From: Paenibacillus catalpae
GTDB taxonomy: Bacteria; Bacillota; Bacilli; Paenibacillales; Paenibacillaceae
Assembly: GCF_900112695.1 (NCBI RefSeq)
Contig: NZ_FOMT01000002.1
Coordinates: 502,479 to 566,478 of the forward strand
Direction: 5' to 3'
Length of the DNA stretch: 64,000 nt
The first letter of the stretch is position 1. Every line of letters begins with the position of its first letter. A program made the position numbers and the translations under genes. Below are positions 11,176 to 18,820 of this stretch, one piece after another. The notes under the pieces are model-generated. The model was not told the DNA's origin, searched no databases, and saw only the letters and a list, made by a program, of their open reading frames with translations.

Positions 11176-11337
11176 GTATAGAAGTCGTCCGACAATAAAT
11201 ATGTCGGACGACAAGAACATCTATACAACGAAAGTCGCATAAAGTGCGGCTTTTTTATTTATTGTATAGAAGTTCTTGTCGTGATCACAAAACAAGAACT
11301 TCTATATATTGCCGTATAAGGACAAGAACTTCTATAC
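11176..11337. repeat. R2 repeat with iterated 17-base unit
   Basis: The unit GACAAGAACTTCTATAC and close variants occur at 11210-11226, 11264-11280 (inverted), 11291-11307 and 11321-11337, with a partial copy at 11176. The first two form an outer inverted repeat around an inner terminator-like hairpin (GTCGCATAAAGTGCGGC then TTTTTT). Related copies occur at 11949, 17172, 35605, 52641 and 60803. Confidence 0.8.
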
Positions 11338-11347
11338 ATAAACGACA

Positions 11348-11550
11348 AGAGCACAACCAAGTTCTACCCGAGCGGCTCGTGAAGAGATGATCTTCATGCT
11401 GATGCGAGCATATGGCAAGCTGTATGGCGTAGCGCAAACCGTAACGGCGTCAGCGTTCGATGATGAATCGCAAGTGTCAGCTTGGGCGGTAGACGCGGTC
11501 AGACCGGCAGCGGCGATGCAACTGATCAGAGGACGCAAATTCTGGTTAAG
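11348..11550 (+). pseudogene. S-layer homology (SLH) domain remnant
   Basis: Just after the last R2 unit, the frame reads TRAAREEMIFMLMRAYGKLYG, then ASAFDDESQVSAWAVDAV and AAAMQLIRGR, the usual arrangement of an SLH domain (TREE..., DD...WA..AV..A...G). The frame then loses similarity, and the downstream half of that frame is the antisense of the L33 gene. A relic of an S-layer-anchored protein, perhaps a glycosidase or surface protein. Confidence 0.6.
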
Positions 11551-11617
11551 CTACTATCGGGGGAATTTAGTTGAGTTAATAAGGAGCAGACTGCACTTTG
11601 TATGCTCCATTTCTCAC

Positions 11618-11767
11618 TTATCTTGTCTCTCGATGAAGCGTCATCTTTTTATGAGAAGGACAATACTTGCTAAGCTCCAGGCGGCTCGGATTATTTTTCT
11701 TGTTTTTCATTGTCGTGTAATTACGGGCACCGCATTCCGTACATGCTAAAGTAATGATCACTCGCAT
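11618..11767 (-). CDS. rpmG: 50S ribosomal protein L33
   Basis: A complete 49-residue L33 on the minus strand, starting at ATG 11767 after AAGGAAGG and ending at TAA 11618. Conserved segments are [15 protein letters not shown], the basic KNKKNNP linker, RLELSKYCP and TLHRETR at the C-terminus. Cys9 and Cys12 form the first zinc knuckle pair; in the second only Cys36 is kept, with His at residue 39 instead of Cys, so it is either a C-C-C-H site or a weakened zinc site. Bacilli often hold zinc-binding and zinc-independent L33 paralogues. No clear Zur box is visible upstream. A larger frame on the opposite strand is its shadow. Intact coding in an otherwise decayed region suggests selection. Confidence 0.92.
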   Translation of the reverse strand: MRVIITLACTECGARNYTTMKNKKNNPSRLELSKYCPSHKKMTLHRETR

Positions 11768-11839
11768 GATGATTATCACCTTCCTTTATTACCATATTAT
11801 GTATGAGCTCAACCACGTGATCAGCACGAAATAAAGAAT

Positions 11840-11938
11840 ATTCCGGAATTCATCTTATTTTATTTAGGACATGAAAAAGCATCAACTACTCAAATTTATG
11901 CCCAGCTGCGCGGGGAACGTAGAAGAGAGTTGTATCGT
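11840..11938 (+). pseudogene. C-terminal remnant of a tyrosine recombinase
   Basis: The frame reads LGHEKASTTQIYAQLRG followed by ERRRELYRR, the typical end of tyrosine integrases with the His of the LGH box and the catalytic Tyr in QIY. The sequence then runs straight into an R2 half-unit at 11949. No upstream catalytic domain remains. It suggests an old mobile element once ended here. Confidence 0.65.
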
Positions 11939-11948
11939 CGCGGCGAAC

Positions 11949-12020
11949 GACAAGAACATCTATACAATCCCGTGATCCCCGGGAAACACGAATTATTAAA
12001 CGGGCAGGATAACGCAACAA
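11949..12020. repeat. Partial R2 copy
   Basis: One unit, GACAAGAACATCTATAC, followed by CCCGTGATCCCC, a spacer, then TATTAAACGGGCAGGATAACGC. The same unit, CCGTGATCCCC and ATTAAACGAACGGGCAGTTTAGCGC order appears at 17289-17366. Confidence 0.65.
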
Positions 12021-12247
12021 ACTCCACGGATATACGTCTAAATACTGGAAGTATATTTAGGGATTTGTAGCGTTTTGTCCAAGAACTTACAGAAAAAAAT
12101 AAAGCAATTCCACACACCGTGCGAAATTATCAATATACATAAGTATCGCTCCAGAGTTCATATTCTGCTTTTTTGCGAGGGTTAATAATACTGTTTGGAT
12201 GGACCGATACCCGCTCGTAGACCTCCAAAGGCAATGTCGTATGAAAG

Positions 12248-12850
12248 GTGGTAAAGGCAATAGCAACACTTATTGTTCCAATCGACTGGTTTAAAAAGCA
12301 AAATGGGAGGGTTAAATTCACACTTATAACCTTACTGTTAATAGCCGCCGTTGTTTTCTTCGCAATAGCTTCATCATTAATACTGGCTGCGTTCCGACTT
12401 ACTTATCGTCATTGGGTCATATCGGTAGGCTTTTTCCTGTTGCTACTTTTGGTTGCCGCAGTTTCTTGTGGACTTATAGCTTGTCTACAAATGTACAAGA
12501 AAAGGTTCGCAGTGTTGATTCGTACGGTCGGGACGATAGCACTGTTGGCAGCTGTTGGCTTTGGATGTTTTTGGGGGTGTTTCGTTTCAATATTTTATAC
12601 TGCCAGTATCGAGGAGCAGATGGTTGAGCGGGATGGCACAAAAATGCTTGCCGAAGTAAGTTCGTTTTTGGATGTAGATGTGTATTACTACGACTATAAA
12701 AACTGGTTTGTTCGAAGTGAAAAATACAGGATTCATGAGTGGTACGGAGACGGTGGATATAACCCACTTAAAAATGAATTAATGCCAGAACCGATAACAG
12801 TAACGTACTACGATGAAAATGGAAATCGCATAGGCGGGGCAGGACATTAG
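12248..12850 (+). CDS. Orphan three-helix membrane protein
   Basis: About 200 residues, not recognised. Three hydrophobic segments (about residues 24-50, 56-80 and 90-112) are followed by an extracytoplasmic or cytosolic tail rich in Tyr, Trp and Asp (VYYYDYKNWF, HEWYGDGGYNP, TYYDENGNRIGG). The start is uncertain: GTG at 12248 has only an abutting AAAGGTG and there is no better start nearby. It lies in a decayed region between R2 and a broken TPR gene. The layout resembles the protein at 10095-10784. Confidence 0.55.
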   Translation: MVKAIATLIVPIDWFKKQNGRVKFTLITLLLIAAVVFFAIASSLILAAFRLTYRHWVISVGFFLLLLLVAAVSCGLIACLQMYKKRFAVLIRTVGTIALLAAVGFGCFWGCFVSIFYTASIEEQMVERDGTKMLAEVSSFLDVDVYYYDYKNWFVRSEKYRIHEWYGDGGYNPLKNELMPEPITVTYYDENGNRIGGAGH

Positions 12851-13146
12851 ATGAGGTAAAGCCATTAATCTATCGGGAGGACTATAGCTGAATGAACACT
12901 TCGGCAGATGCTCAGATGATCGGCTATCGTTTTCATTGAAGAAAAGGGCAGGCACTAACAATATATGGTGTCAAGTGAGTACCGACATACGTGGGATATA
13001 AATGAAATATAGGGGTAGAGAGGATAACATTAATAAATGAAATATTTAACAAGGCTCATTCTTTCCGTTCGCTTGCATAATGGAAGTCACTTCTTCTTGG
13101 AGATGAACCCATTTGTTTAATTCGGCACTGTAGAGCTGTTGGAAAT

Positions 13147-13946
13147 ATGCTTCTGAGAATGTTTCCGCTTGTTTTTCTTCCTCTAAAGGTAAATGAAAGC
13201 TTACTTTTTGAAAAAGCTCGTACCATTCTTTCCGTGAATACTGGGCATTTACAAACGAACACAGGCCGCCATTGGGTGGACGAGGCGTTAAAACGGGACC
13301 CTGAGCATCATCTAGGCTGGTATGTCCGCGTTTCGTTGTTTTATGAGACCGGCAACGAGGCGGCTTTTCACGAGGCAGTCCATGAAGCGCTGCGAATTGA
13401 TCCTTACGAGGCTCATTATTATTACTTGCGGGCTAATCAGCTGAACAAGAAGGGCAAGTTCAAGGAAGCGAAGGAACAAATCGAGGTTGCTCTGGAGCTG
13501 GAACCCGAGAATCCGCAAATTACAAGGAAGCATTGCTCGGGAACGATGTCGTATCCAGAGAAGTCGAGCGGGGAGCTCTCCGTTATGGCGCGGAAGAACC
13601 GATTGTGCTGATGTACTTAGCCTGGTCTGCCGCCAGACGAGGGGATTATAAGCTGCATGAGACTTATATGCGAAGCGCGGTGCGGTTAAATCCGGACGAG
13701 AAGCAGTACCAGGATGAGTACCTGGAGTCGCTTCAGAATCAATATGTACTCTACCGGATTTGTTAGTGGCCTAATAAATTATTTCGTAAAATGAAGCCTT
13801 GGCAAGTTTTCGTGCTGTGGGCAGTATGCTGGTTATTGTTCAAGCCACTTGTCCTTATCTTTATTATCCTTCATCTCGTCGCCCACTGGTCGACCAAAGC
13901 AATCGTTCATGTGAAGATTTTTGGCTGGCGCAGACGGCGGACATAA
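13147..13946 (+). pseudogene. Frameshifted TPR membrane protein
   Basis: Three consecutive frames together resemble one tetratricopeptide protein. The first (13147-13611) holds WVDEALKRDPEHHLGWY, HEALRIDPYEAHYYY and QIEVALELEPENP repeats. At about 13515-13535 the frame shifts to the one reading YKEALLGNDVVSREVERGALRYG and AVRLNPDEKQYQDEYLESLQ. After TAG at 13764 a further frame reads NKLFRKMKPWQVF, a membrane segment and VKIFGWRRRRT before TAA 13946. A frameshift, a deletion and a premature stop make it nonfunctional as one protein. A terminator hairpin follows. Confidence 0.75.
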
Positions 13947-13966
13947 GCCTAATACGGAACCCATGC

Positions 13967-14010
13967 AAAAACCGGATCGATTCTCTAAAGGAGAATGATC
14001 CGGTTTTTCT
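13967..14010. terminator. Bidirectional terminator hairpin
   Basis: The stem AAAAACCGGATC / GATCCGGTTTTT, extended by ATTCTC / GAGAAT, is suitable for termination on either strand. Confidence 0.85.
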
Positions 14011-14045
14011 GCTAAAGTCTGAATGAATTGGTAAGACAGATATGA

Positions 14046-14097
14046 TTGACAATTAATTATCCTAAAGTTAGAATAAATAATATTAGGATAATTAATT
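14046..14097 (+). promoter_or_regulatory. Promoter with overlapping MarR operator
   Basis: TTGACA (14046-14051), a 17-base spacer and TAGAAT (14069-14074) form a near-consensus sigma-A promoter. A perfect 15-base inverted repeat, AATTAATTATCCTAA (14051-14065) / TTAGGATAATTAATT (14083-14097), covers it. Binding there would block transcription of the marR-led operon. Confidence 0.85.
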
Positions 14098-14130
14098 AGC
14101 CGAAATAACACCTAGATAGGAGGATGCAGA

Positions 14131-14610
14131 TTGTCCGAACGCGATGCAGAAGGAATGGAACTTGATCTAAAGCTAATTCGCGTATTGAGAAATATGGTAA
14201 AAGAGTTGTACGCGAGCTTGGAGCATGATATCGAAAGCTACGGGCTTAGTACTGAGAATTTTCGCATTCTAGAGCTTCTCTATAACAGGGGTCCTCACCC
14301 AATCCAGAAGATCAGCGATACCTTTGCTATTCCTAGCGGGAGTATCACCTATGTGGTGGACAAGCTTGAAAAAAAGGGGTTGGTGGAACGGATTCCTATT
14401 CCAGGAGACCGTAGAAAAACGAATGTCTCCTTAACGGCTGCTGGTCGAAGCAGCTTTGACAGTATTTTTCCAAAGCATGCTCAATTTATTTCCGAGCAGT
14501 TGTCTTTCGCGACCGACGAGGAGAAGCTCGAGTTAATCGATGTAATGAAGAAGATCGGTTACGGCATCAAAAACCGTGACAACACAGACAATCAGAAACA
14601 GGAGGGCTAA
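14131..14610 (+). CDS. MarR-family regulator of the LLM/DoxX/SDR gene set
   Basis: A 159-residue winged-helix protein. The recognition region is IQKISDTFAIPSGSITYVVDKLEKKGLVERIPIPGDRRKTNVSLT, in parts: DKLEKKGLV and the wing PGDRRKTNV. The start is TTG at 14131, 8 bases after TAGGAGG. It overlaps no neighbour but sits 2 bases before the LLM oxidoreductase gene, and a long palindrome covers its own promoter, so autorepression is very likely. The set resembles MarR-controlled detoxification operons that respond to electrophiles or quinones; it has no Cys in the DNA-binding part, so a ligand rather than thiol sensing is plausible. Confidence 0.88.
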   Translation: MSERDAEGMELDLKLIRVLRNMVKELYASLEHDIESYGLSTENFRILELLYNRGPHPIQKISDTFAIPSGSITYVVDKLEKKGLVERIPIPGDRRKTNVSLTAAGRSSFDSIFPKHAQFISEQLSFATDEEKLELIDVMKKIGYGIKNRDNTDNQKQEG

Positions 14611-14612
14611 AC

Positions 14613-15677
14613 ATGGAAATAGGGGTAGATACCTTTGTGGAGACAACACCTGATGTTGTAACAGGTGAAACCATCAGTCATGCGGAACGTCTGCGTCAGG
14701 TAGTTGAGGAAATCGTTCTTGCTGATAAGGTTGGGCTAGATGTTTTTGGGGTTGGCGAGCATCATCGGAAGGAATTTGGAGATTCTGCAACCGCCGTTAT
14801 TCTGGCGGCTGCAGCTCCAATGACCAAGAACATTCGCTTAACGAGCTCGGTTACCGTACTTTCTGCGGCAGATCCGGTCCGTTTATTCCAGCAATTTGCA
14901 ACGCTTGACGGTATTTCGAATGGGAGAGCCGAAATAATAGCAGGCCGTGGGTCAATGGTTGATGCTTTCCCTTTGTTTGGCTATAACTTAAATGATTACG
15001 ATGCGTTATTCGAGGAAAAGTTAGAGCTTTTATTGAAATTGAGGGAATCGGAAAAGGTAACTTGGAAAGGCGGATTCCGACCGGCCTTTAAGGATCTGGG
15101 AATTTACCCGCGACCTGTTCAGAGTAAACTGCCTGTATGGCTTGGCAGTGGCGGTAATGCCGGATCTGTAATAAGGGCAGGGCAGCTGGGGCTGCCGCTT
15201 GTATTAGCCATTATCGGAGGGAGTCCGTTAAACTTTGCTCCCCTAGTGCCGCTTTATAAGAAAGCAGCCGAACGAGCCGGACACGATGTGTCGAAGCTAC
15301 AGATAGCCGTACATTCACTCGGGTATGTCGCAGAGAGCAACTCGCTTGCGGTTGATCAATATTTTCCGCCTACTCAGGCTTCCTTTAATTATTTCGCCAA
15401 AGAGCGCGGTTGGGCGCCATATACACGTGCACAATTCGATGCTTCCCGTTCCTTAGAGGGGGCCTTATACCTTGGTGATCCGGAAACAGTGGCTAACAAG
15501 ATTCTATTTATGCGCAAACATCTAGGCTTCAGCCGGTTTTTCATGCATTTACCGGTTGGAACCATGCCGCATGAGGAAGTTATGAAGGCAATCGAATTAC
15601 TGGGAACAGAAGTGGCTCCTCGCGTTCGGGAAGAAGTGGCTAAGTTGGAGACTGAAGGGACAGGAGCAAGAGCGTAA
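14613..15677 (+). CDS. LLM-class flavin-dependent oxidoreductase
   Basis: A 354-residue bacterial luciferase-like monooxygenase. Seen: the N-terminal GVDTFVETTPD, the GLDVFGVGEHHRKEFGDSA motif typical of the family, RLTSSVTVLSAADPVR, and the GRAEIIAGRG phosphate-binding segment. It probably uses reduced FMN to oxidise or reduce a small organic compound. It is tightly coupled to the preceding marR gene and is followed by DoxX and an SDR. The substrate is not evident. Confidence 0.9.
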   Translation: MEIGVDTFVETTPDVVTGETISHAERLRQVVEEIVLADKVGLDVFGVGEHHRKEFGDSATAVILAAAAPMTKNIRLTSSVTVLSAADPVRLFQQFATLDGISNGRAEIIAGRGSMVDAFPLFGYNLNDYDALFEEKLELLLKLRESEKVTWKGGFRPAFKDLGIYPRPVQSKLPVWLGSGGNAGSVIRAGQLGLPLVLAIIGGSPLNFAPLVPLYKKAAERAGHDVSKLQIAVHSLGYVAESNSLAVDQYFPPTQASFNYFAKERGWAPYTRAQFDASRSLEGALYLGDPETVANKILFMRKHLGFSRFFMHLPVGTMPHEEVMKAIELLGTEVAPRVREEVAKLETEGTGARA

Positions 15678-15724
15678 ATTGTTCAATTAATAAATTAAGA
15701 TAGAAAAAAAGGGAGAGAAATGCA

Positions 15725-16078
15725 ATGCATATTTTATCTGTTGTACTTCAAGTTATTTTGGGATTAGGATTTTTAATGTTTGGTTTTATGAAGTTTGGTT
15801 CTAAACAAATGGTAGAGGGATTTAACCATTACGGTTACTCGAGTTGGTTCAGAGTGTTTACCGGTATCGTAGAAGTTGTGTCCTCCATTTTGGTCATTGC
15901 GGGGATCTGGAACGAATCATTAGCTGCTTGGGGAAGCGTAATCATTCTTATTACGATGATTGGGGCGATAATGACCCACATTAAAATCAATGACAATGTC
16001 AAACAGATGAGTATGCCAATCATGTTGTTTATTATGGGACTCGTTGTTTTTCTCATCAATTATGATGCGCTGATTTGA
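15725..16078 (+). CDS. DoxX-family membrane protein
   Basis: A 117-residue protein with four predicted helices, beginning with a hydrophobic helix and the family-typical GLGFLMFGFMKFGSKQMVEGFNHYGYSSWF. DoxX-family proteins such as Bacillus MhqP often accompany oxidoreductases in quinone or thiol stress operons. An AGGGAGAGA site precedes the ATG. Located 47 bases after the LLM gene in the MarR-controlled operon. Confidence 0.85.
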   Translation: MHILSVVLQVILGLGFLMFGFMKFGSKQMVEGFNHYGYSSWFRVFTGIVEVVSSILVIAGIWNESLAAWGSVIILITMIGAIMTHIKINDNVKQMSMPIMLFIMGLVVFLINYDALI

Positions 16079-16177
16079 AATCTCATTTTGACCAAAATAG
16101 ATACAGATTGATGAATAAAAAGCATTGATTACTGCGATATTATACTTGGTAATTTGATGGATAAGGAGGAATTATTC

Positions 16178-16942
16178 ATGGGTATTCTAGATAAGAAGAT
16201 TGTATTGATTACAGGTACAGGCGGAGGTATGGGGCGGGTCGCCGCTCTTACCTTCGCTAGAGAAGGCGCGAAAGTGATCGGCTGCGATATCAATCCTGAA
16301 GCCAATAACGAAACAGTCGAACTAGTAAAGAGCGCCGGCGGAGAGATGACCGGTATTGCGCCAAGCAATCTGACCGACCCGGAACAAGCTAAGCAAGTAG
16401 TGGAAGAGGCCGTAAAAGCCTATGGCGGTCTTGACGTTCTGTACAACAATGCGGCTATGCAGAGATTTGGTCCAATGCCGGATTTCTCGATTGAGGACTG
16501 GCGGACAACCATCTCCGGCGAGCTTGATATTCCATTCTTTATGTCCAAATACGCATGGCCTCACCTGGTTAACCGCGGGGGCGGCGTTATCATTAACATC
16601 GCTTCGGTTGCCGGCATGATAGCAGGTGAAACCCCTCCAATGGTAGCACATTGCGCTGCTAAAGCAGGCGTCATCGGTATGACCCGTCAGCTTGCGCTGG
16701 AAGGTGCACCTCATGGTATACGTGCGGTGGCAATCAGTTCCGGTCCGGTTCTTACGCCTGCCAGTGACCGTGATCTGGGTGATAATCAGGCGGCCCGCGC
16801 TGCAATCACAAGCAAGACGCTGCTTAAGCGTTTTGGTAAACCCGAAGAGATCGTGGAGCTTGCGGCATTTCTGTCGTCTGATCGAGCAGCCTATATCACT
16901 GGCGTTAACTATGCGGTTGACGGCGGAGCATCAGCTTGGTGA
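16178..16942 (+). CDS. Short-chain dehydrogenase/reductase
   Basis: A 254-residue classical SDR. The cofactor motif is TGTGGGMG (near residues 12-19), NNAA-type motif LYNNAAM, catalytic Ser in INIASVAG and HCAAKAG in place of the usual YxxxK: the position aligned to Tyr reads H, followed by CAAK, so the active-site tyrosine seems to be replaced by His. The C-terminal YITGVNYAVDGGAS is intact. The start is ATG 16178 with AAGGAGGA 8 bases upstream, not the earlier in-frame codon. Likely a dehydrogenase-fold protein in the MarR-controlled set; catalysis may be altered. Confidence 0.85.
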   Translation: MGILDKKIVLITGTGGGMGRVAALTFAREGAKVIGCDINPEANNETVELVKSAGGEMTGIAPSNLTDPEQAKQVVEEAVKAYGGLDVLYNNAAMQRFGPMPDFSIEDWRTTISGELDIPFFMSKYAWPHLVNRGGGVIINIASVAGMIAGETPPMVAHCAAKAGVIGMTRQLALEGAPHGIRAVAISSGPVLTPASDRDLGDNQAARAAITSKTLLKRFGKPEEIVELAAFLSSDRAAYITGVNYAVDGGASAW

Positions 16943-16978
16943 TATCCAAAAGCCAAGTGAATTCATAAGATATTAATG

Positions 16979-17024
16979 AAAAGACCGACCTGGATTTGGA
17001 TCACCAGGTTGGTCTTTGATTTAT
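16979..17024 (+). terminator. Terminator after the SDR gene
   Basis: The stem AAAGACCGACCTGG / CCAGGTTGGTCTTT is followed by GATTTATTT. Confidence 0.85.
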
Positions 17025-17170
17025 TTATAATGGGAAAAATTATAAAAGCATTATACAAAAAACAACCCCAAGATTAGAACTAAAAATAAACTCAAGACAA
17101 GAGAATTAACTGAAGATCTAAAAACATGAAGATGAATAGACTATAGACTAGATTGTAGGGAATGTTGGCT

Positions 17171-17370
17171 GTCGGACGACAACAACATATATACAACGGA
17201 AGCCGCATAAACTGCGGCTTTTTTATTTTTTGTATAGAAGTTCTTGTCGTGAACTCAAGACAAGAACTTCTATACAAAGCCGTATTGGGACAAGAACTTC
17301 TATACAATGCCGTGATCCCCAAAAACCGCAGCTCGAGTTATTAAACGAACGGGCAGTTTAGCGCAACACT
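17171..17370. repeat. R2 repeat with four 17-base units
   Basis: Units at 17178-17194 (variant), 17232-17248 (inverted), 17259-17275 and 17289-17305, around the hairpin AGCCGCATAAACTGCGGCT then TTTTT. It ends in ATTAAACGAACGGGCAG plus TTTAGCGCAA. Closest relatives: 11176-11337 and 11949-12020. Confidence 0.8.
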
Positions 17371-17427
17371 CACTTTGATAGGCGCCAAATAAAAAAGGAA
17401 ATGTCCCGTCGGAACATTTCCTTTTGG

Positions 17428-17880
17428 TTATCCGAATATCTTTTCCAACGCTTCTCTTTGAATTGGTTTAACATCAATAATTGGGCGAATTTGTTTTGCT
17501 TTTGAGATAGCGTCCTCTACATTTTCAGCGATACCCAACTTCAGAAGAGTACCGGCTGCCACTGTACCCGTACGTCCTTTTCCAGCACCGCAATGGAAGG
17601 CAACTTTTTTACCATTCCGATAAGCATTTACTACCTCGTCTATAGCTTGCTTGAACGCAACATGTTGGTTTTCTGGTGAATTATCACCAAGCGAGATGGG
17701 CACATGCTGTGCCTTAGATTCTGCATAGGCACGACCATCTGCCTCACCGCGTAAGTCAACGATGACATCAATATTTTCGTTTTTCTCCATTGCTTCTACG
17801 TCTGCAGCTCCACCCATAAAGATTTTCTCTTCATGAAGAGAGTGATAGTTCTTTTCCATGATGTTAACACTCCATTGCAT
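17428..17880 (-). CDS. Dual-specificity-phosphatase-like protein in the ars operon
   Basis: A 150-residue protein with the Cys-based phosphatase loop HCGAGKGRTG (C97, R103) and an upstream VDLRGE segment that may carry the general acid. The fold is that of small dual-specificity/tyrosine phosphatases. It is the last gene of arsR-arsB-arsC-arsI, starting 3 bases after the arsI stop, so it is almost certainly co-transcribed. Its role in arsenic metabolism is not established; the same P-loop chemistry is used by thioredoxin-linked ArsC, so it could act on arsenate, an arsenylated product or a phosphoprotein. The alternative start is ATG 17859. Confidence 0.8.
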   Translation of the reverse strand: MQWSVNIMEKNYHSLHEEKIFMGGAADVEAMEKNENIDVIVDLRGEADGRAYAESKAQHVPISLGDNSPENQHVAFKQAIDEVVNAYRNGKKVAFHCGAGKGRTGTVAAGTLLKLGIAENVEDAISKAKQIRPIIDVKPIQREALEKIFG

Positions 17881-17883
17881 CTT

Positions 17884-18360
17884 TTATTTTTTTCTGAAGC
17901 TCGTAAATGATACCGAAACTGGTGCAGAAGGAGGGGCGCAGCAAAGCGAAAGATCACGAGCTTCACCAGCTGATTCAAATTCAGAATCTTCTTTCGTGTA
18001 GAAGATCTCCCATGCGTTTCCGTCAGGATCATATACCCATACCTTATCTTGTACAGCATAACAGCAGGTTGTATTCATTTCATCAATTAACAGTAAGCCT
18101 GATTCACGAAGTCTTTCTCCCATCGCCAACACTTCTTCAGTATCATTAACCTGAAAGCCAAGGTGGTTTAACACGCCATTTTTTTCAAAAGGACGTACGT
18201 TTAAGGAGAAATGTAAGGCCGGATTATCCAGTTCAAACTTAGCGTAGATATCTTTGATTTTCGACGGCTCTGTTCCGAAGAAACTCCGATAGAAGGCAAG
18301 GGACTTTTCAAGATCAGAGCAATTGACTGCTACATGCATTCTTTTAATCGAAGCAGACAT
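17884..18360 (-). CDS. arsI: ArsI-type C-As lyase (VOC family)
   Basis: A 158-residue vicinal-oxygen-chelate protein. Predicted Fe(II) ligands are H9, H66 and E118, and the vicinal pair C99-C100 in NTTCCYAVQDKVWVYDPDG matches the trivalent-organoarsenical binding pair that defines ArsI. The tail carries another Cys pair (LCCAPPSAP). Known ArsI proteins cleave the C-As bond of MAs(III) and of reduced aromatic arsenicals, giving As(III). The ATG directly abuts the arsC stop codon, so the two are translationally coupled. CadI-type cadmium-inducible proteins are the alternative label; the Cys pair and ars context favour ArsI. Confidence 0.88.
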   Translation of the reverse strand: MSASIKRMHVAVNCSDLEKSLAFYRSFFGTEPSKIKDIYAKFELDNPALHFSLNVRPFEKNGVLNHLGFQVNDTEEVLAMGERLRESGLLLIDEMNTTCCYAVQDKVWVYDPDGNAWEIFYTKEDSEFESAGEARDLSLCCAPPSAPVSVSFTSFRKK

Positions 18361-18786
18361 TTATTCACCATCTCTAACGAACTGTTCAATTCGAGACTTA
18401 ATTGAATCTCTGACCGTGCGGAATTGCTCCATAATTTCTTCTTCTGTACCTGTCGCTTTGGCAGGGTCATCAAAACCCCAATGCCATTTGATAACGTTAG
18501 GATTCATAATGACAGGGCAGTGTTCATCTGCATGACCACAAAGAGTAATGACATAAGTTGCACGATTCAATATTTCTGGATCAATAACATCAGAGCTATT
18601 ACCGCTAATATCTACACCGGCATCTTTCATCACTTGAACGGCTCTAGGATTCAAACCATGCGCCTCAAGACCAGCACTTTTTACTTCGTACTTATCTCCA
18701 CCGATTGCATTCAAAAAACCATCAGCGATTTGGCTGCGGCATGAATTCCCTGTACATAGAAAATAAACAAGTGGTTTGTTAGACAT
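18361..18786 (-). CDS. arsC: Thioredoxin-linked arsenate reductase
   Basis: A 141-residue protein of the low-molecular-weight phosphatase fold. The P-loop is C11-TGNSC-R17, and the resolving cysteines are C83 and C90 in [11 protein letters not shown], the arrangement of Bacillus/Staphylococcus pI258-type ArsC. It reduces arsenate to arsenite for export by ArsB. It lies 34 bases after arsB on the minus strand and is followed without gap by arsI. Confidence 0.95.
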   Translation of the reverse strand: MSNKPLVYFLCTGNSCRSQIADGFLNAIGGDKYEVKSAGLEAHGLNPRAVQVMKDAGVDISGNSSDVIDPEILNRATYVITLCGHADEHCPVIMNPNVIKWHWGFDDPAKATGTEEEIMEQFRTVRDSIKSRIEQFVRDGE

Positions 18787-18820
18787 TTTTAAAACTCCTT
18801 TAAATTGTAATTTTTGATTA

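Noticed and set aside
11176..11337. R2 units as FRT/loxP-like recombination sites
   Set aside because: GTATAGAAGTTC looks a little like an FRT arm, but spacing and core do not fit and no matching recombinase is present.
11176..11337. R2 cluster as a CRISPR array
   Set aside because: Unit spacing is irregular, units are inverted relative to each other, and there are no cas genes.
11387..11749. A 120-codon plus-strand frame
   Set aside because: Its first part is an SLH remnant and its second part is the antisense of the L33 gene; it is not one protein.
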